A DNA stretch of 64,000 nt from Acidimicrobiaceae bacterium (GCA_003133545.1 PKYA01000202.1:1-64000); one strand, 5' to 3'. Shown: positions 1 to 9,232, counted from the stretch's first letter. Notes: generated by a model not told the origin, from the sequence alone. Numbers and translations are program-made.

Positions 1-1181
1 CGGAGATGGACGGCTTCGACACGTCCGAGGGGGTCGTGATGATCGCGGCCACCAACCGTCCCGACATCTTGGACCCCGCCCTGCTGCGGCCGGGGCGCTT
101 CGACCGCCAGATCGTCGTGCCGTTGCCCGACCTCGAGGAGCGCCTGCCCATCCTCCAGGTGCACTGCAAGGGCAAGCGCATGTCCAACGACGTCGACCTC
201 AGCGTGGTCGCCCGGGGTACTCCCGGCATGAGTGGGGCCGACCTGGCCAACCTGGTCAACGAGGCGGCGCTGCACGCCGTGCGGCGGGGCAGCGTCGATA
301 TCGCCATGGAGGACTTCGAATCGGCGCGCGACCGGGTGTTGCTCGGGCAGCGCCGGGAGAGCATGGTGCTGTCCGACTCCGAGAAGGAGCGGATCGCCTA
401 CCACGAGGGCGGCCATGCCGTGCTCGCCTACGTCCTCGAACATGCCGACCCCGTGCACAAGGTCACGATCCTGCCGACGGGCATGGCCCTGGGCGTGACC
501 CATCAGCTGCCCATGGAAGAGAGGCACATACATCCCCGCCAGTACATCGAGGACGCGCTCTGCGTCCGCATGGGTGGCCGGGTGGCCGAGCTCTTGGTCT
601 ACGGCGATCTCTCCACCGGTGCGGCCAACGATCTGGTGGGCAACACCGAGCTGGCCCGCAAAATGGTCCGCGAGTGGGGCATGAGCGAGGCCATCGGTCC
701 GATGGCCTGGGGCTCGCAAGGCCAGGTCTTCCTCGGTGAGGACCTGATGCACACCCGCGACTACTCCGAGGACACGTCGAAGATCATCGACGACGAGGTC
801 GAGCGCATCCTTCGGGCCGAGGAGGAGCGGGCCATGGAGGTGCTCAGCAAGCACCGCGGCGGCCTCAACGCCATCGCACGGGCGCTCCTGGACAACGAGA
901 TCATCGACGGCCGAGAGGTCAACCGCCTCGTGGACGAGGCCCACGGCTCGCCCGTGCACACCGAGGGCGCCAAAGCGGTCCCGCAGTTCATGAACGGCAC
1001 GCTGTCCAACGGGAACGGCAACGATGCCCACGAAGTGGCACCGGAGCCGGCCGCCGTCTCGGCCGCGCCGGGTGCGCGCAACGAGGACGTGGCGCAGAAA
1101 TGGCCGGCGCCGCAATGGCCCCTGCCCGAGAGCTCCCCTCCCCCCACCCCCCCGGAGGACCCGACAACTCCCGCGCCATAG
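1..1181 (+). CDS. ftsH: ATP-dependent zinc metalloprotease FtsH, 5'-truncated by the window edge
   Basis: This is the C-terminal part of FtsH, the membrane-bound AAA+ protease that degrades unneeded or misfolded membrane and soluble proteins. The frame is already open at base 3, so the gene starts outside the window. The visible part opens in the AAA second region of homology (TNRPD, then LRPGRFDR with the arginine finger). The M41 peptidase domain follows, with the zinc motif HEGGH; counted from the Met at base 6 these are His133, Glu134 and His137, and the third ligand probably lies in the TGAANDL stretch. The last 80 residues are a Pro/Ala-rich low-complexity tail, common in actinobacterial FtsH. 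A strong hairpin follows the stop. Confidence 0.97.
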   Translation, partial: EMDGFDTSEGVVMIAATNRPDILDPALLRPGRFDRQIVVPLPDLEERLPILQVHCKGKRMSNDVDLSVVARGTPGMSGADLANLVNEAALHAVRRGSVDIAMEDFESARDRVLLGQRRESMVLSDSEKERIAYHEGGHAVLAYVLEHADPVHKVTILPTGMALGVTHQLPMEERHIHPRQYIEDALCVRMGGRVAELLVYGDLSTGAANDLVGNTELARKMVREWGMSEAIGPMAWGSQGQVFLGEDLMHTRDYSEDTSKIIDDEVERILRAEEERAMEVLSKHRGGLNAIARALLDNEIIDGREVNRLVDEAHGSPVHTEGAKAVPQFMNGTLSNGNGNDAHEVAPEPAAVSAAPGARNEDVAQKWPAPQWPLPESSPPPTPPEDPTTPAP

Positions 1182-1183
1182 GG

Positions 1184-1217
1184 GCAGAACGGCGCGAACC
1201 GATGCGCGCCGTTCTGC
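1184..1217 (+). terminator. Perfect 13-bp inverted repeat after ftsH
   Basis: The arms at 1184-1196 and 1205-1217 (GCAGAACGGCGCG and its exact complement) flank an 8-base loop. The hairpin starts two bases after the ftsH stop and ends 13 bases before the sigma-factor start. No U-run follows, so it would be a non-canonical intrinsic terminator or an RNA-stabilising hairpin. It would also work as a symmetrical protein-binding site. Confidence 0.6.
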
Positions 1218-1230
1218 GTCATAGAGGGGG

Positions 1231-1776
1231 ATGGTGGAACAACAGCTCGAAGAGTGGCTCGCCGAGGGGTACGCCGTCTCCTTCCGCACGGCCTGCCTGA
1301 TCCTGGGCAACCAGGCCGACGCCGAGGAGGCGGTCCAGGACGCCTTCTTGCGGGCCTGGCGCTTTCGTGACTCGCTGACGTCGGTCCCGAGCATCAAACC
1401 GTGGCTCTACCGTGTCGTGGTCAACTCGTGCTACTCCAAATTGCGCCGTGAGATCCCGCATCGTGATCGGCGTACCGGCGACGAGGCACTGCGCGATGTG
1501 GCGAGCGTCGATGGCGACCCCGCCACGGTCGCCCAGCGCTCGGAAGTGGCCCAGACCGTCCTTGAGGCCCTGCATCGGCTTCCGGTCTCTTTGCGGGTGC
1601 CAATCGTGCTCCGCTACTACGCCGATCTGAGCGAGCGCGACATCGCTCTGGCCATCGGTCGACGGCAGGGGACGGTCAAGTCCCGGCTCCACGAGGCCAG
1701 GCGCCGCCTGGCCGACGACCCGAGCATCGCCACCCTGGCCTTCGATGCGGCCTCCGACGACTCCGAGGAGGCCTGA
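1231..1776 (+). CDS. ECF-family RNA polymerase sigma factor
   Basis: This 181-residue protein has the two-domain ECF plan. Region 2 lies at about residues 15-80 (core helix around ADAEEAVQDAFLRAW). Region 4 lies at about 120-170, with the helix-turn-helix ending in GTVKSRLHEARRRL. The A/G-rich run directly before the ATG at 1231 is too close to be ideal. The in-frame GTG at 1234 is better spaced and may be the true start. Two bases separate its stop from the GTG of the DUF4349 membrane protein, so the pair is probably co-translated. By analogy with ECF/anti-sigma pairs, the downstream membrane protein may control its activity; this is inference. Confidence 0.9.
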   Translation: MVEQQLEEWLAEGYAVSFRTACLILGNQADAEEAVQDAFLRAWRFRDSLTSVPSIKPWLYRVVVNSCYSKLRREIPHRDRRTGDEALRDVASVDGDPATVAQRSEVAQTVLEALHRLPVSLRVPIVLRYYADLSERDIALAIGRRQGTVKSRLHEARRRLADDPSIATLAFDAASDDSEEA

Positions 1777-1778
1777 TC

Positions 1779-3017
1779 GTGGCATTGCTCGACGAGGACA
1801 CACTGGGCGCCCTGCTCCACGAGTTGGGCGACTCCTACCCCATCCCGTCGTCGGGCGAGGCGGACACCCTGCGCCGGGCCCAGCGGGGAGCCGAGGAGCG
1901 GAGGGTCGTGCCCGAGCAGATCACCTTCGACCTGGGCCCGGGGGCGGGGCCTGGCGCGGGCACCGTCCGCAGGGTCATCCGTGCGCACCCCCGCCTTGTC
2001 GTGGCGGCGTCGCTGGTGGTGGTGCTGGCCCTGGCTGGCGCCGGCGTGCTGTGGACGAACACGTCCACCCCACCCAGGGTCACGGCCGGGTCGGCGGTGG
2101 CCGGCCGCGCCCCCGCGCACTCCCCCGCCACACCGAGTCGGGCCGGGAACCAGTCGGAGCACAGTGCCACCAAGGGAATCGCCTCGCCCAGCAGCGCCGG
2201 TGCCGCGCAGGGCCCGGCCTTCTCCGCGTCGAACCCGGACCTCGCAAGGACGCCGACGGCGGCGGCGCCGACGACGGCGGCGCCGAACCCGTCCAACCTC
2301 CCCAACGGCACTATCGGGCAGCCGGCCCGGATAGAGCAGACCGGGTCGCTCGATCTCACCGTGCCCTCCGGTGCGCTGTCATCGACGATGACCAAACTGG
2401 TCGACCTGGCTGACGCCTACGGCGGGTTCGTGGCCAACATGGATACGCAATCGGGCAGTTTGACCGGCAGCACGCCGAGCGGGTCGGTGACGCTACAGAT
2501 CCCGGTAGCCAGTTTCACCTCCGCGCTCAACTCGGCGCGGTCACTGGGCAAGGTCTCGCAGCTCACGACGAGGGCGACCGATGTCACCGGGCAGTATGTC
2601 GACCTGCAGTCGCGCATCACCGCGCTCGAGGCCAGCCGTCAGCAGTACCTCACCATCATGGCCAAGGCGACCTCCATCGGCGACGTGCTGGCCGTGCAGT
2701 CGGATCTCGACGGGATAGAGACCCAGATCGAGCAGCTCCAGGGGCAGCTCAACGTCCTCTCGGGTGAGACCGCCTATTCGACGCTGACCGCCACGGTGAG
2801 CGAGGCCGGTGCGGCTCACCGTCACCACCATCGCACGCCCGTCGCGACCACGTCCGGATGGACCAAGGCGTGGCGCGACAGCCTGCACGGGTTCGCCGTG
2901 GGCGCCGAGGGCCTGATCCGCGCCGCCGGCCCTGCGCTGTTCGCGCTGCTCTGCCTGGTTGCGCTCGTCTTCGGGGGGCGGCTCTCATGGCGGCGCCTGC
3001 AGCGGCGCAACCTGTGA
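1779..3017 (+). CDS. DUF4349-type membrane protein, possible partner of the ECF sigma factor
   Basis: The protein has 412 residues and starts at a GTG two bases after the sigma-factor stop. Residues 1-65 are predicted cytoplasmic, about 70-88 form a membrane helix (VVAASLVVVLALAG), and a long Ala/Thr/Pro-rich linker follows. A DUF4349-type domain then covers about 185-345: a GSLDLTVP start, TLQIPVASFTSALN, and a coiled-coil segment around LQSRITALEASRQQYL. A second membrane helix lies near 375-398, followed by a basic tail. DUF4349 proteins are of unknown function. The gene order suggests an anti-sigma or signal-sensing role, but no zinc-binding anti-sigma HxxxCxxC motif is visible in the N-terminal segment. 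Confidence 0.8.
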   Translation: MALLDEDTLGALLHELGDSYPIPSSGEADTLRRAQRGAEERRVVPEQITFDLGPGAGPGAGTVRRVIRAHPRLVVAASLVVVLALAGAGVLWTNTSTPPRVTAGSAVAGRAPAHSPATPSRAGNQSEHSATKGIASPSSAGAAQGPAFSASNPDLARTPTAAAPTTAAPNPSNLPNGTIGQPARIEQTGSLDLTVPSGALSSTMTKLVDLADAYGGFVANMDTQSGSLTGSTPSGSVTLQIPVASFTSALNSARSLGKVSQLTTRATDVTGQYVDLQSRITALEASRQQYLTIMAKATSIGDVLAVQSDLDGIETQIEQLQGQLNVLSGETAYSTLTATVSEAGAAHRHHHRTPVATTSGWTKAWRDSLHGFAVGAEGLIRAAGPALFALLCLVALVFGGRLSWRRLQRRNL

Positions 3018-3020
3018 CGC

Positions 3021-4481
3021 TCACCCCCCCGACGGCGAGGAAAGCGGTATCCCCGGCATCGTCACGACGCCGAAGACGCCGGTCGGCCCGACATCCTCGC
3101 TGACCGCGGCCGGCCCACTGGCGTGGACGAGTAGGGGATCGAGGCCGGCCCGCGCCAGGGCCGGGGCACTCAGCGACAAGGAGGTCGCGGCGGGGATCTG
3201 TCCCGACTCGAGCGTCCGCGACCCCGTCGGCCGCATGACCGCGACCGCATAGGTCTCGGAGCGGCCGCTCAGGTTGAGCAGGTCCAGACTGTCCGGCACG
3301 GTGCCGTCCAGGGAGGCCGACACCGGAGACGGCACGAGCCACTCCCGCGTCGGGGTTGCGAAGCTCAGCCCATCGACGGCGTCCGTCATCCCGCTCTGGG
3401 GTGCCAGCGCCGTGGCGGGCGCGGCCACGATCCGCCCTACCACGACCCCGGCGCCTCCCCTGGCGTCGATGACGGCGCCGTAGGGATCGCCCGAGGGGAT
3501 GCGCGTCTGGGCGCTCGTCGAGAGCACCCAGGTGCTCTGGGGCGGGACCCGGGCCCGGAACGGGGAGAGGGGGCCCGAGGCCAGGCGGGTGCGCACCGTG
3601 ACCTCCTGCGCCGTCGGCCCCGGGTTGAACACGTCGATGGAGGAACTCCCCCCTGGGATCTCCACGCTGAGCGGGATGGCCCACTCCTGCTGGGGCTGCG
3701 GTGATCCCGGCACGATGGCCAGACCTGAGCCGTCCGCGCTGAACAGTTCGAGCTCGCTCGCCACCACCCGCCCGATGCGCGTCGTGACCGTCGTGGCGAT
3801 GCTGGGCTGTTCCTGCACGTACACGCCCACGCTCTCCACCTGGGTCTGACCGGGCTGCAGCACGAGTCCCTGGAAGTTGATGGGGTGGACCACGCCCTTC
3901 GCCGTCGCGAAGGTCAGGTCGATCACATCGGGCGTCGAAGTCGGGTTGAACAACACGACGAACATCGCGTCCGACCCCGTCGTCGCTCCACTCGGGAAGT
4001 ACCACTGCGGCGAGGTGCTGCTCTGGCACGGGGCTTCGGCCCAACCCGACGGTCCGCGCAACGCCTGCGTCACGGCGACCCCACCCCTCGACAGCAGGAC
4101 CACCTCGGACAGCCACGTCCCCGAGGCCGGCGTGGGGACGGTGGCGACCGTCTGCCCTCGGGCGGGCACGGAGACCGCGGTCGCGACCCGGGCGCCCGAG
4201 TCGGTCACCCCGTCGATGGTGCCCGACACGGCCCGTGCGGTCGTGTTGGTGAGGATCACCGAGCCGGGGGCCAGGGCCCCCGCCACGGTCGTCTGCCCGG
4301 TGCAATACCACGCCGATGATTCGGCGCTGGCGGCGCCGACCAGTGCCGCCGGACTCGGTGGGGGCCCGCCGGGCGCGCTCTTCCCCGGTGCGCGTGCCGC
4401 CAGGGCGAGCCCCACGAACACCGCGGCCACGACGACCAGCACGAGCCAGCGCCGCCCGCCGGCGTGGTGGGCGGGGCTCAC
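3021..4481 (-). CDS. DUF5719-type exported protein
   Basis: The 486-residue product starts at a GTG (4481-4479) that overlaps the upstream glycosyltransferase stop in a GTGA arrangement, with a good GGAGGGAGGA ribosome-binding site before it. One membrane helix at about residues 11-28 (WLVLVVVAAVFVGLALAA) leads into a long extracytoplasmic region of beta-sandwich-like segments (TNTTARAVSGTIDG; VVLFNPTSTPDVIDL). Proteins of this family usually sit next to the large GT2 membrane protein, as here, which suggests a shared role in exporting or attaching an envelope glycan. The same frame stays open upstream inside the glycosyltransferase gene; that extension is not coding. It converges on the DUF4349 gene with three bases between stops. 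Confidence 0.8.
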   Translation of the reverse strand: MSPAHHAGGRRWLVLVVVAAVFVGLALAARAPGKSAPGGPPPSPAALVGAASAESSAWYCTGQTTVAGALAPGSVILTNTTARAVSGTIDGVTDSGARVATAVSVPARGQTVATVPTPASGTWLSEVVLLSRGGVAVTQALRGPSGWAEAPCQSSTSPQWYFPSGATTGSDAMFVVLFNPTSTPDVIDLTFATAKGVVHPINFQGLVLQPGQTQVESVGVYVQEQPSIATTVTTRIGRVVASELELFSADGSGLAIVPGSPQPQQEWAIPLSVEIPGGSSSIDVFNPGPTAQEVTVRTRLASGPLSPFRARVPPQSTWVLSTSAQTRIPSGDPYGAVIDARGGAGVVVGRIVAAPATALAPQSGMTDAVDGLSFATPTREWLVPSPVSASLDGTVPDSLDLLNLSGRSETYAVAVMRPTGSRTLESGQIPAATSLSLSAPALARAGLDPLLVHASGPAAVSEDVGPTGVFGVVTMPGIPLSSPSGG

Positions 4482-7400
4482 TCCTCCCTCCGTGCCCGCG
4501 TCCGGCGCCGGCCGACAAGGGCCGTCGCCAGCACGAGCCAGAGGGCGACCTCGGACGCCACTGCCAACGGCACGTAGGGGAACTGTCGCAGCGAGAGCCT
4601 GGCCGTCCCGGTCGTGGTGCCGGTAAACTGAGCCGCCCAGCCGAAGACGGGTTGGCGGGTCACGCGCCGCCCTCCTTGGGTCAGCGTGAAGCTCCCGGCC
4701 GGCGCGTAGGCGGCGTACACCGTGCCGGGTGAGAGCTCGCCCGTTGCCGCCTCCCGTCCCGCCAGCGCGTCGAGGACAGGTCGCCAACCCACGACGTCCG
4801 GCGCGGTGGGCCACGACAGCGCGGTGGTCGACGGCAGCGCGCGGGTACGCGCCGCGGTCACCGGCATGACCGCCGCGTTGCGGAAGACCTGGACGCCGAA
4901 CTCCCCCGGCCTGATCTCGAGGTCGTCCTGGTCCAAGAGCGCCCCCTGCAGCCCCGCCGGCGGAGGGGCGTCGACGGAGGCGGGCAGCCCGAGCGCCGCG
5001 GGCGACAGCCCGTTCACGACCACGACGAAGCGGATGCCCTGGGCCGCCAGCAGCTGCCCCAGGTGGACCGTGCCCCCCGTGATGGCCAACTGGACCGCCC
5101 GCGCCACCATCCCGGCCGGACCCGGGCCGGCGGGCGTCCACACATCCGTGGCATCGGGCAGGCCGTCGTCGGTCAGCGCGTAGGCCAGGCCGGGCTCCAC
5201 CGACCACCCTCCGACGGGAAGGGAGCGGGGATCGCCCAACCACAGCGTCCGGTAGACGCCGGTACCGCCCGACCGGTCCAGAAAGGCCAAGGGCTGCTCG
5301 ATCCCGCTGCTGGGCAGGCTCCATCGACCGCCGAGCGCCCCGGCTACGGCCGGGAGCAGACCCACCGTGGTGGCAGCCAGCGCCAGACCGCAGGCGACCT
5401 GGCGCCAGCCGAAGGCCTGACCGGCCAGGTCGTTCTCGAACGAAGAGATGCCGAGACCGATGCCCGCGGCCACCGCGATCGCGGCCGGGACCAGCACCAC
5501 CGATTCCGAAGGCGTGAAAGCGCCGGTCCACCCGTGGGTGGCGGCGAACGCCAGCACCCACGAGGCGCACGCCATCGTCCACAGACGGGCCGCCCAGACC
5601 AGCCGGAGCCCCCGGCCGAGCAGCAAGGGGAGGGCCGAGCCACCCACCAGCAACCACGCGATGGGAGAGCGGGCCGTGGGGCCGATGGCGAACCGGACCA
5701 CCTCGCCCCAGCCCGGGGCAGCCGAGGTGGAGATCGGCAGCCCGAAGATCTCGACCGCGTGCCGGCCGGCCAGGAGTGTCCCCACCGCCCACGGGGCGCA
5801 GAGCACGACGGCGGCACCGGCCGCCAGGGCGCCCACAGTACAGAGGTGCCCGACATTCTTGGCCTGCCCCGCCAGCAGCCCGCCGCCGGCCAGCGCGAGG
5901 GTGCAGACGAGCGTCAGCGGGAGCACGGCCGGAGCGAAGGACGTGCCGAGCGCAACGATCGCCCCCAGGATCACCACCTGGCCGAAAGGCTCCGATCGCC
6001 AGCCCTGCCCGGCGACCTGGTCGAACGGGGCGATGCCGCCGGCCCGGGCCAGGCGGGCGACGATGAAGGGGAACACGGCGTAGGCCACCAGGCCGTCCCA
6101 GCGGCCGGTCCCCAATGCCCCGTAGGGGAGCGGCAAGCCGAGATAGCAGATGACCGCCACCACGCGGGCCCGGGGCGACACCAGGTGGCGTATGAAGCGC
6201 GACAACCCCACTGCCCCGAGCGGGATGCAGCCCAGGAGAAGGACCTTCTGCACCAACCCCATGGCGCCGAAGAGGACGGTTCCGGCGACACCGACGATCC
6301 CGAAAGCAGGGGTGGCCGGAGCAGTGGTGCCGACACCGGCCGGCTGCCACCCGGAGAAGAAGTGGTGCCAACTCGCCGACCAGCCCGGCAACGGTGCCAG
6401 TTGACCCACCAAAGGGAGCGACCCGAAGAAGAGCTCCCTGGTGCCGATCACGACGACCAGTGCCGCCACCACCACCGCCACGACGCGTTGGCGGCCGGTG
6501 CTGAGGAATGACTGGCGTACCTGGTGCCCGAAGCGGTCACGTCCGGAGCGGTGACCCAGATCGTCGAGCTCGTCGAAATCGGCGTCCTCGCTGAACGCCA
6601 CGCCGACGCTGCCCGTCAGGAGCGGGCGCTCGACCTTCTCGTGCCGTCTGACCTGCCCTCCGCGGGACACCACGGCATTGGCGGCATCGAGCCCCTGGTG
6701 CGAGAGCCGCGACAGGTAGTGCGAGAGGCGGGCGCTGCCCCGCAGCTGCAGGCGCCGCACCTCGGCATCGGGGAACAGCCGGTGCGCGGCCACCTGGCGG
6801 CGCAGGCCGTGCAACTCCGAGAGGTGGCGGGCGTTCCACCACCATGCGCCGGCGACCGTCCGCAGCCGCCGGCGGTCGCGGGCGAGCACCGCCACCAGCA
6901 GCTCGCCCAGGGCCAGGAGCGCCGCTTGGGGCAGCACCCGGATCAGATGGAACCACGAGTAGCACTTCAACACGACACGCAACTCGTGGCGGCGCTGGAG
7001 CCCCTGCAATGTCACCCGCACGCCGTCCACCTCGACGCCGTCCACCGACAGGGCCAACGCGCCGCTCGCCACCGCTTCGCGATGACGCACCCGCGCCTCG
7101 GGCGCCACCACGACGCGTGACCCCGCCACCTGGCTGCGCCAGGACAGGTCGAGGTCCTCTCCCATGGCCACGATGCCGGGGTCGAAACCCTCGAGCTCCC
7201 GCCACAGATCGGCCCGGATCAGGATGCAGCCGCCCGGTGCCACGAAGACATCGCGCACGGCATCGTGTTGGCCGTGGTCGACCTCGCCGTCCTGGATGCG
7301 ATCGACGACCGCGCCTGTCTTGTCGCAGTGCATGCCGACGTGCAGCAGGATCGACGGGTCGTCCCAGTGCACGAACTTCGGGGAGACCACACCGGCATTG

Positions 7401-7735
7401 GAGCGGAATGACTCCTCCACCAGGTTGTGCACGGCCTCGCGGTCGAGCGCACAGTCGTCGTGGCACAGCAGGAAGAACGCCGCCCCCTCGACCATGCCGA
7501 GCGCCTCGTTGCTGGCGGCGCCGTAGCCCGGGCGGCCCGGGAGGCGGCGCACGAACGCCTCGGGCAGAATCCGCCCCACCCGCGCTGTCGGGTCCGGCCC
7601 ATCCCCCGTGACCAGCACCAGGACCGACAACTCCACGTAGTTCTGCCCGGCCAGGGACGCCAGCGTCTGCTCCAGCCATGGACCCGTCCCCGTCGTCACG
7701 ACCACCGCCACCACTGCCGGCACCTGGGACTCCAT
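4478..7735 (-). CDS. Large GT2-family glycosyltransferase with polytopic membrane C-terminal half
   Basis: This protein of about 1085 residues begins with a GT2 (GT-A fold) domain at about 5-260. It shows the nucleotide-binding start VVAVVVTTGTG, a DxD-like HDDC, and an acceptor-side GEDLDLSWR motif. From about 400 on there are many hydrophobic helices, then an extracytoplasmic segment (about 820-1030), a last membrane helix, and an Arg-rich cytoplasmic tail. The ATG at 7735 is preceded in frame by a TTG at 7738. A TAnnnT -10 box lies seven bases before that TTG, so either could be the start of a nearly leaderless mRNA. Such GT2-membrane fusions build envelope glycans in actinobacteria; the sugar cannot be told from sequence. 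The stop overlaps the start of the DUF5719 gene. Confidence 0.88.
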   Translation of the reverse strand: MESQVPAVVAVVVTTGTGPWLEQTLASLAGQNYVELSVLVLVTGDGPDPTARVGRILPEAFVRRLPGRPGYGAASNEALGMVEGAAFFLLCHDDCALDREAVHNLVEESFRSNAGVVSPKFVHWDDPSILLHVGMHCDKTGAVVDRIQDGEVDHGQHDAVRDVFVAPGGCILIRADLWRELEGFDPGIVAMGEDLDLSWRSQVAGSRVVVAPEARVRHREAVASGALALSVDGVEVDGVRVTLQGLQRRHELRVVLKCYSWFHLIRVLPQAALLALGELLVAVLARDRRRLRTVAGAWWWNARHLSELHGLRRQVAAHRLFPDAEVRRLQLRGSARLSHYLSRLSHQGLDAANAVVSRGGQVRRHEKVERPLLTGSVGVAFSEDADFDELDDLGHRSGRDRFGHQVRQSFLSTGRQRVVAVVVAALVVVIGTRELFFGSLPLVGQLAPLPGWSASWHHFFSGWQPAGVGTTAPATPAFGIVGVAGTVLFGAMGLVQKVLLLGCIPLGAVGLSRFIRHLVSPRARVVAVICYLGLPLPYGALGTGRWDGLVAYAVFPFIVARLARAGGIAPFDQVAGQGWRSEPFGQVVILGAIVALGTSFAPAVLPLTLVCTLALAGGGLLAGQAKNVGHLCTVGALAAGAAVVLCAPWAVGTLLAGRHAVEIFGLPISTSAAPGWGEVVRFAIGPTARSPIAWLLVGGSALPLLLGRGLRLVWAARLWTMACASWVLAFAATHGWTGAFTPSESVVLVPAAIAVAAGIGLGISSFENDLAGQAFGWRQVACGLALAATTVGLLPAVAGALGGRWSLPSSGIEQPLAFLDRSGGTGVYRTLWLGDPRSLPVGGWSVEPGLAYALTDDGLPDATDVWTPAGPGPAGMVARAVQLAITGGTVHLGQLLAAQGIRFVVVVNGLSPAALGLPASVDAPPPAGLQGALLDQDDLEIRPGEFGVQVFRNAAVMPVTAARTRALPSTTALSWPTAPDVVGWRPVLDALAGREAATGELSPGTVYAAYAPAGSFTLTQGGRRVTRQPVFGWAAQFTGTTTGTARLSLRQFPYVPLAVASEVALWLVLATALVGRRRTRARREE

Positions 7736-7745
7736 CAAGTGCTCG

Positions 7746-7751
7746 ACGCTA
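7746..7751 (-). promoter_or_regulatory. -10 box (TAGCGT) for the GT2-membrane/DUF5719 operon
   Basis: On the minus strand TAGCGT is followed by seven bases and then TTG-ATG. Transcription would start at or within a base or two of the TTG. No clear -35 element is visible. Confidence 0.4.
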
Positions 7752-7798
7752 ACCGCTCCTGCCCTGCACTTTCGGGATCACCGCTGGGCACGGATCGC

Positions 7799-7827
7799 TT
7801 GCAACTGTTTAACAAACGTGATACAGT
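7799..7827 (+). promoter_or_regulatory. Candidate sigma70-type promoter for the small protein at 7930
   Basis: TTGCAA (7799-7804) and TACAGT (7822-7827) are separated by 17 bases, in a locally AT-rich stretch unlike the surrounding high-GC sequence. The predicted 5' leader is about 95 bases long. Confidence 0.5.
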
Positions 7828-7929
7828 AGTAGACGAACCCGGGGGGCCGTGTCGAGGGGCCAGGTGCCTCCCGACGGGCCGCAGTCGGGTGCCCATTGTC
7901 ACCAAGAACCGAGAGATCAGGAGGCAACA

Positions 7930-8298
7930 ATGCCTGAAGTCACCAACCTCAGCACCCTGTCCAAAGGCGTCACCGATCTGGCCCGAGACGCGGCGTACGT
8001 CGCCGTCGGCCTCGGCGTGCTGGGCTTCCAGAGGGCCCAGGTCCAGCGGGTCGAGCTGCAGAACAAGCTCACCAAGGACTTTTCACTCGACCAGCACCTG
8101 GGCGATGTGCGCAGCGAGTTGCGCAAGGGGATCACGCAACTCGACGACCTGTTGGAGACGGCGTCGCAGTTCATCGAGTCGAGCCTCCAGCCGCTCGAGG
8201 AGCAGCTCCCGGACTCCATCCATCAGCTGACCACGAAGGCGTTCGAACAAGCCCGCGAAGTGCGCAGCCAGATCCGCCAGAGGGTCGCCGCCTCCTGA
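7930..8298 (+). CDS. Small conserved-looking protein of unknown function
   Basis: The product has 122 residues. The ATG at 7930 follows a clear AGGAGG site (spacing five bases) and is preferred over an in-frame ATG at 7849 that lacks one. I do not recognise a family. A hydrophobic patch at about 18-36 (DAAYVAVGLGVLGFQRAQV) is followed by charged helical heptads (LRKGITQLDDLLETASQFIE), giving a mostly alpha-helical, amphipathic protein. The C-terminus is basic (REVRSQIRQRV). It has its own promoter and stands alone, converging on the epimerase gene. A scaffold or membrane-surface role is possible but unproven. Confidence 0.8.
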   Translation: MPEVTNLSTLSKGVTDLARDAAYVAVGLGVLGFQRAQVQRVELQNKLTKDFSLDQHLGDVRSELRKGITQLDDLLETASQFIESSLQPLEEQLPDSIHQLTTKAFEQAREVRSQIRQRVAAS

Positions 8299-8335
8299 GC
8301 GGTACCGCTCTGTCCGCTGCGCGCGACGCTCGCCT

Positions 8336-9226
8336 TCAGTCCGTCTCCCACGAGGCCAGGACGTCGGCGAGCGTTGTCGCGAGGGGGATGGAGGGGTTCC
8401 ATCCCGTCGCGTGGCGCAGGCGGCCGGCGTCGCCTCGCAACACCGGGACATCCACCGGTCGCACCAGTTCGGGATCGGTGACGAGGTCGAGCTCGGCGTG
8501 CGCCAGGGCCAAGAGTTGCTCGGCCACTTCGGCAATGGCCACGTCGTGGCCCGAGCAGAGGTTGTAGATCGTGCCCGGCGTGCCGCGTTCGATCAGCAGT
8601 CGGTAGGCCACGACGACATCCCGCACGTCGGTGAAGTCACGCCTCGTGGTGAGGGTGCCGATGCGCAGCGAGCGTGCGCCCGACTTGCGCGCCTCGACGA
8701 TGCGCTTGGCCAGCGCCGGCACGGCGAAGTTGGGCGACTGGCCGGGTCCGATGTGATTGAAGGGCCGGACCACGACGACCGGTTGGCGATACCCCCGCCA
8801 GGCCTGCAGCGCGATCGCCTCCGCCGCCAGCTTGCTCGCGGCGTAGGGTGTCGCCGGCGCGGAAGGCGTGTCCTCGTCCAGCGGTAGACGCTCCGGGCTC
8901 ACGACGCCGTAGACCTCGGCGGAGCTCACCACCAAGACCGTCGGGGGCCGGGGGAGCGCACGGGCGGCGGCCAGGAGCTCGGCCGTGCCGAGCACGTTGA
9001 CCTTGAGCACCTGGCTGGGGTTCTCCCAGCTCTCGCCGACGTGGGTCATCGCGGCCAGGTGGTAGATGGCATCGGGCGCGGCGGCCGCCACCACTTTGCG
9101 CAGGGCCGGACCGTCCGAGATGTCCGTCTCTATGTCGGTGACCACCACCTCGTCGCCGGCGTCCTTCAGGTGCGCCGCCAACCAGTGGCCGACGAATCCT
9201 TTGCCCCCGGTGATCAACGCTCGCAC
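8336..9226 (-). CDS. NAD(P)-dependent sugar reductase, GDP-4-keto-6-deoxy-D-mannose reductase type
   Basis: This 296-residue extended SDR has the dinucleotide motif GGKGFVG at 7-13 and the catalytic pair Tyr128/Lys132 (YAASK). A reductase-like RPFNHIGPGQ segment follows. Overall it resembles Rmd, which reduces GDP-4-keto-6-deoxy-mannose to GDP-D-rhamnose; the partner 4,6-dehydratase Gmd is not in this window. The start is a GTG placed exactly six bases after TAGGGT, so the mRNA is probably leaderless. It is divergent from the GT4 gene at 9293, with only 66 bases between them. The adjacent GT4 genes make a rhamnose or deoxymannose glycan a reasonable inference, but other keto-sugar reductases cannot be excluded. 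Confidence 0.82.
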   Translation of the reverse strand: MRALITGGKGFVGHWLAAHLKDAGDEVVVTDIETDISDGPALRKVVAAAAPDAIYHLAAMTHVGESWENPSQVLKVNVLGTAELLAAARALPRPPTVLVVSSAEVYGVVSPERLPLDEDTPSAPATPYAASKLAAEAIALQAWRGYRQPVVVVRPFNHIGPGQSPNFAVPALAKRIVEARKSGARSLRIGTLTTRRDFTDVRDVVVAYRLLIERGTPGTIYNLCSGHDVAIAEVAEQLLALAHAELDLVTDPELVRPVDVPVLRGDAGRLRHATGWNPSIPLATTLADVLASWETD

Positions 9227-9232
9227 CAGAGC

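Noticed and set aside
2749-4518. A 589-codon minus-strand frame in the DUF5719 and DUF4349 region
   Set aside because: It conflicts with both genes and is Arg/Gly-rich with no motif.
5063-6511. A 482-codon plus-strand open frame antisense to the GT2-membrane protein
   Set aside because: The composition is Arg/Gly/Gln/Pro with no fold signal; the minus-strand frame has a clear domain structure.
8296-8309. GAGCGGTACCGCTC, a perfect 14-base palindrome over the stop of the small protein
   Set aside because: There is no loop or U-tract for a terminator, and a single palindrome is not enough to call an operator.
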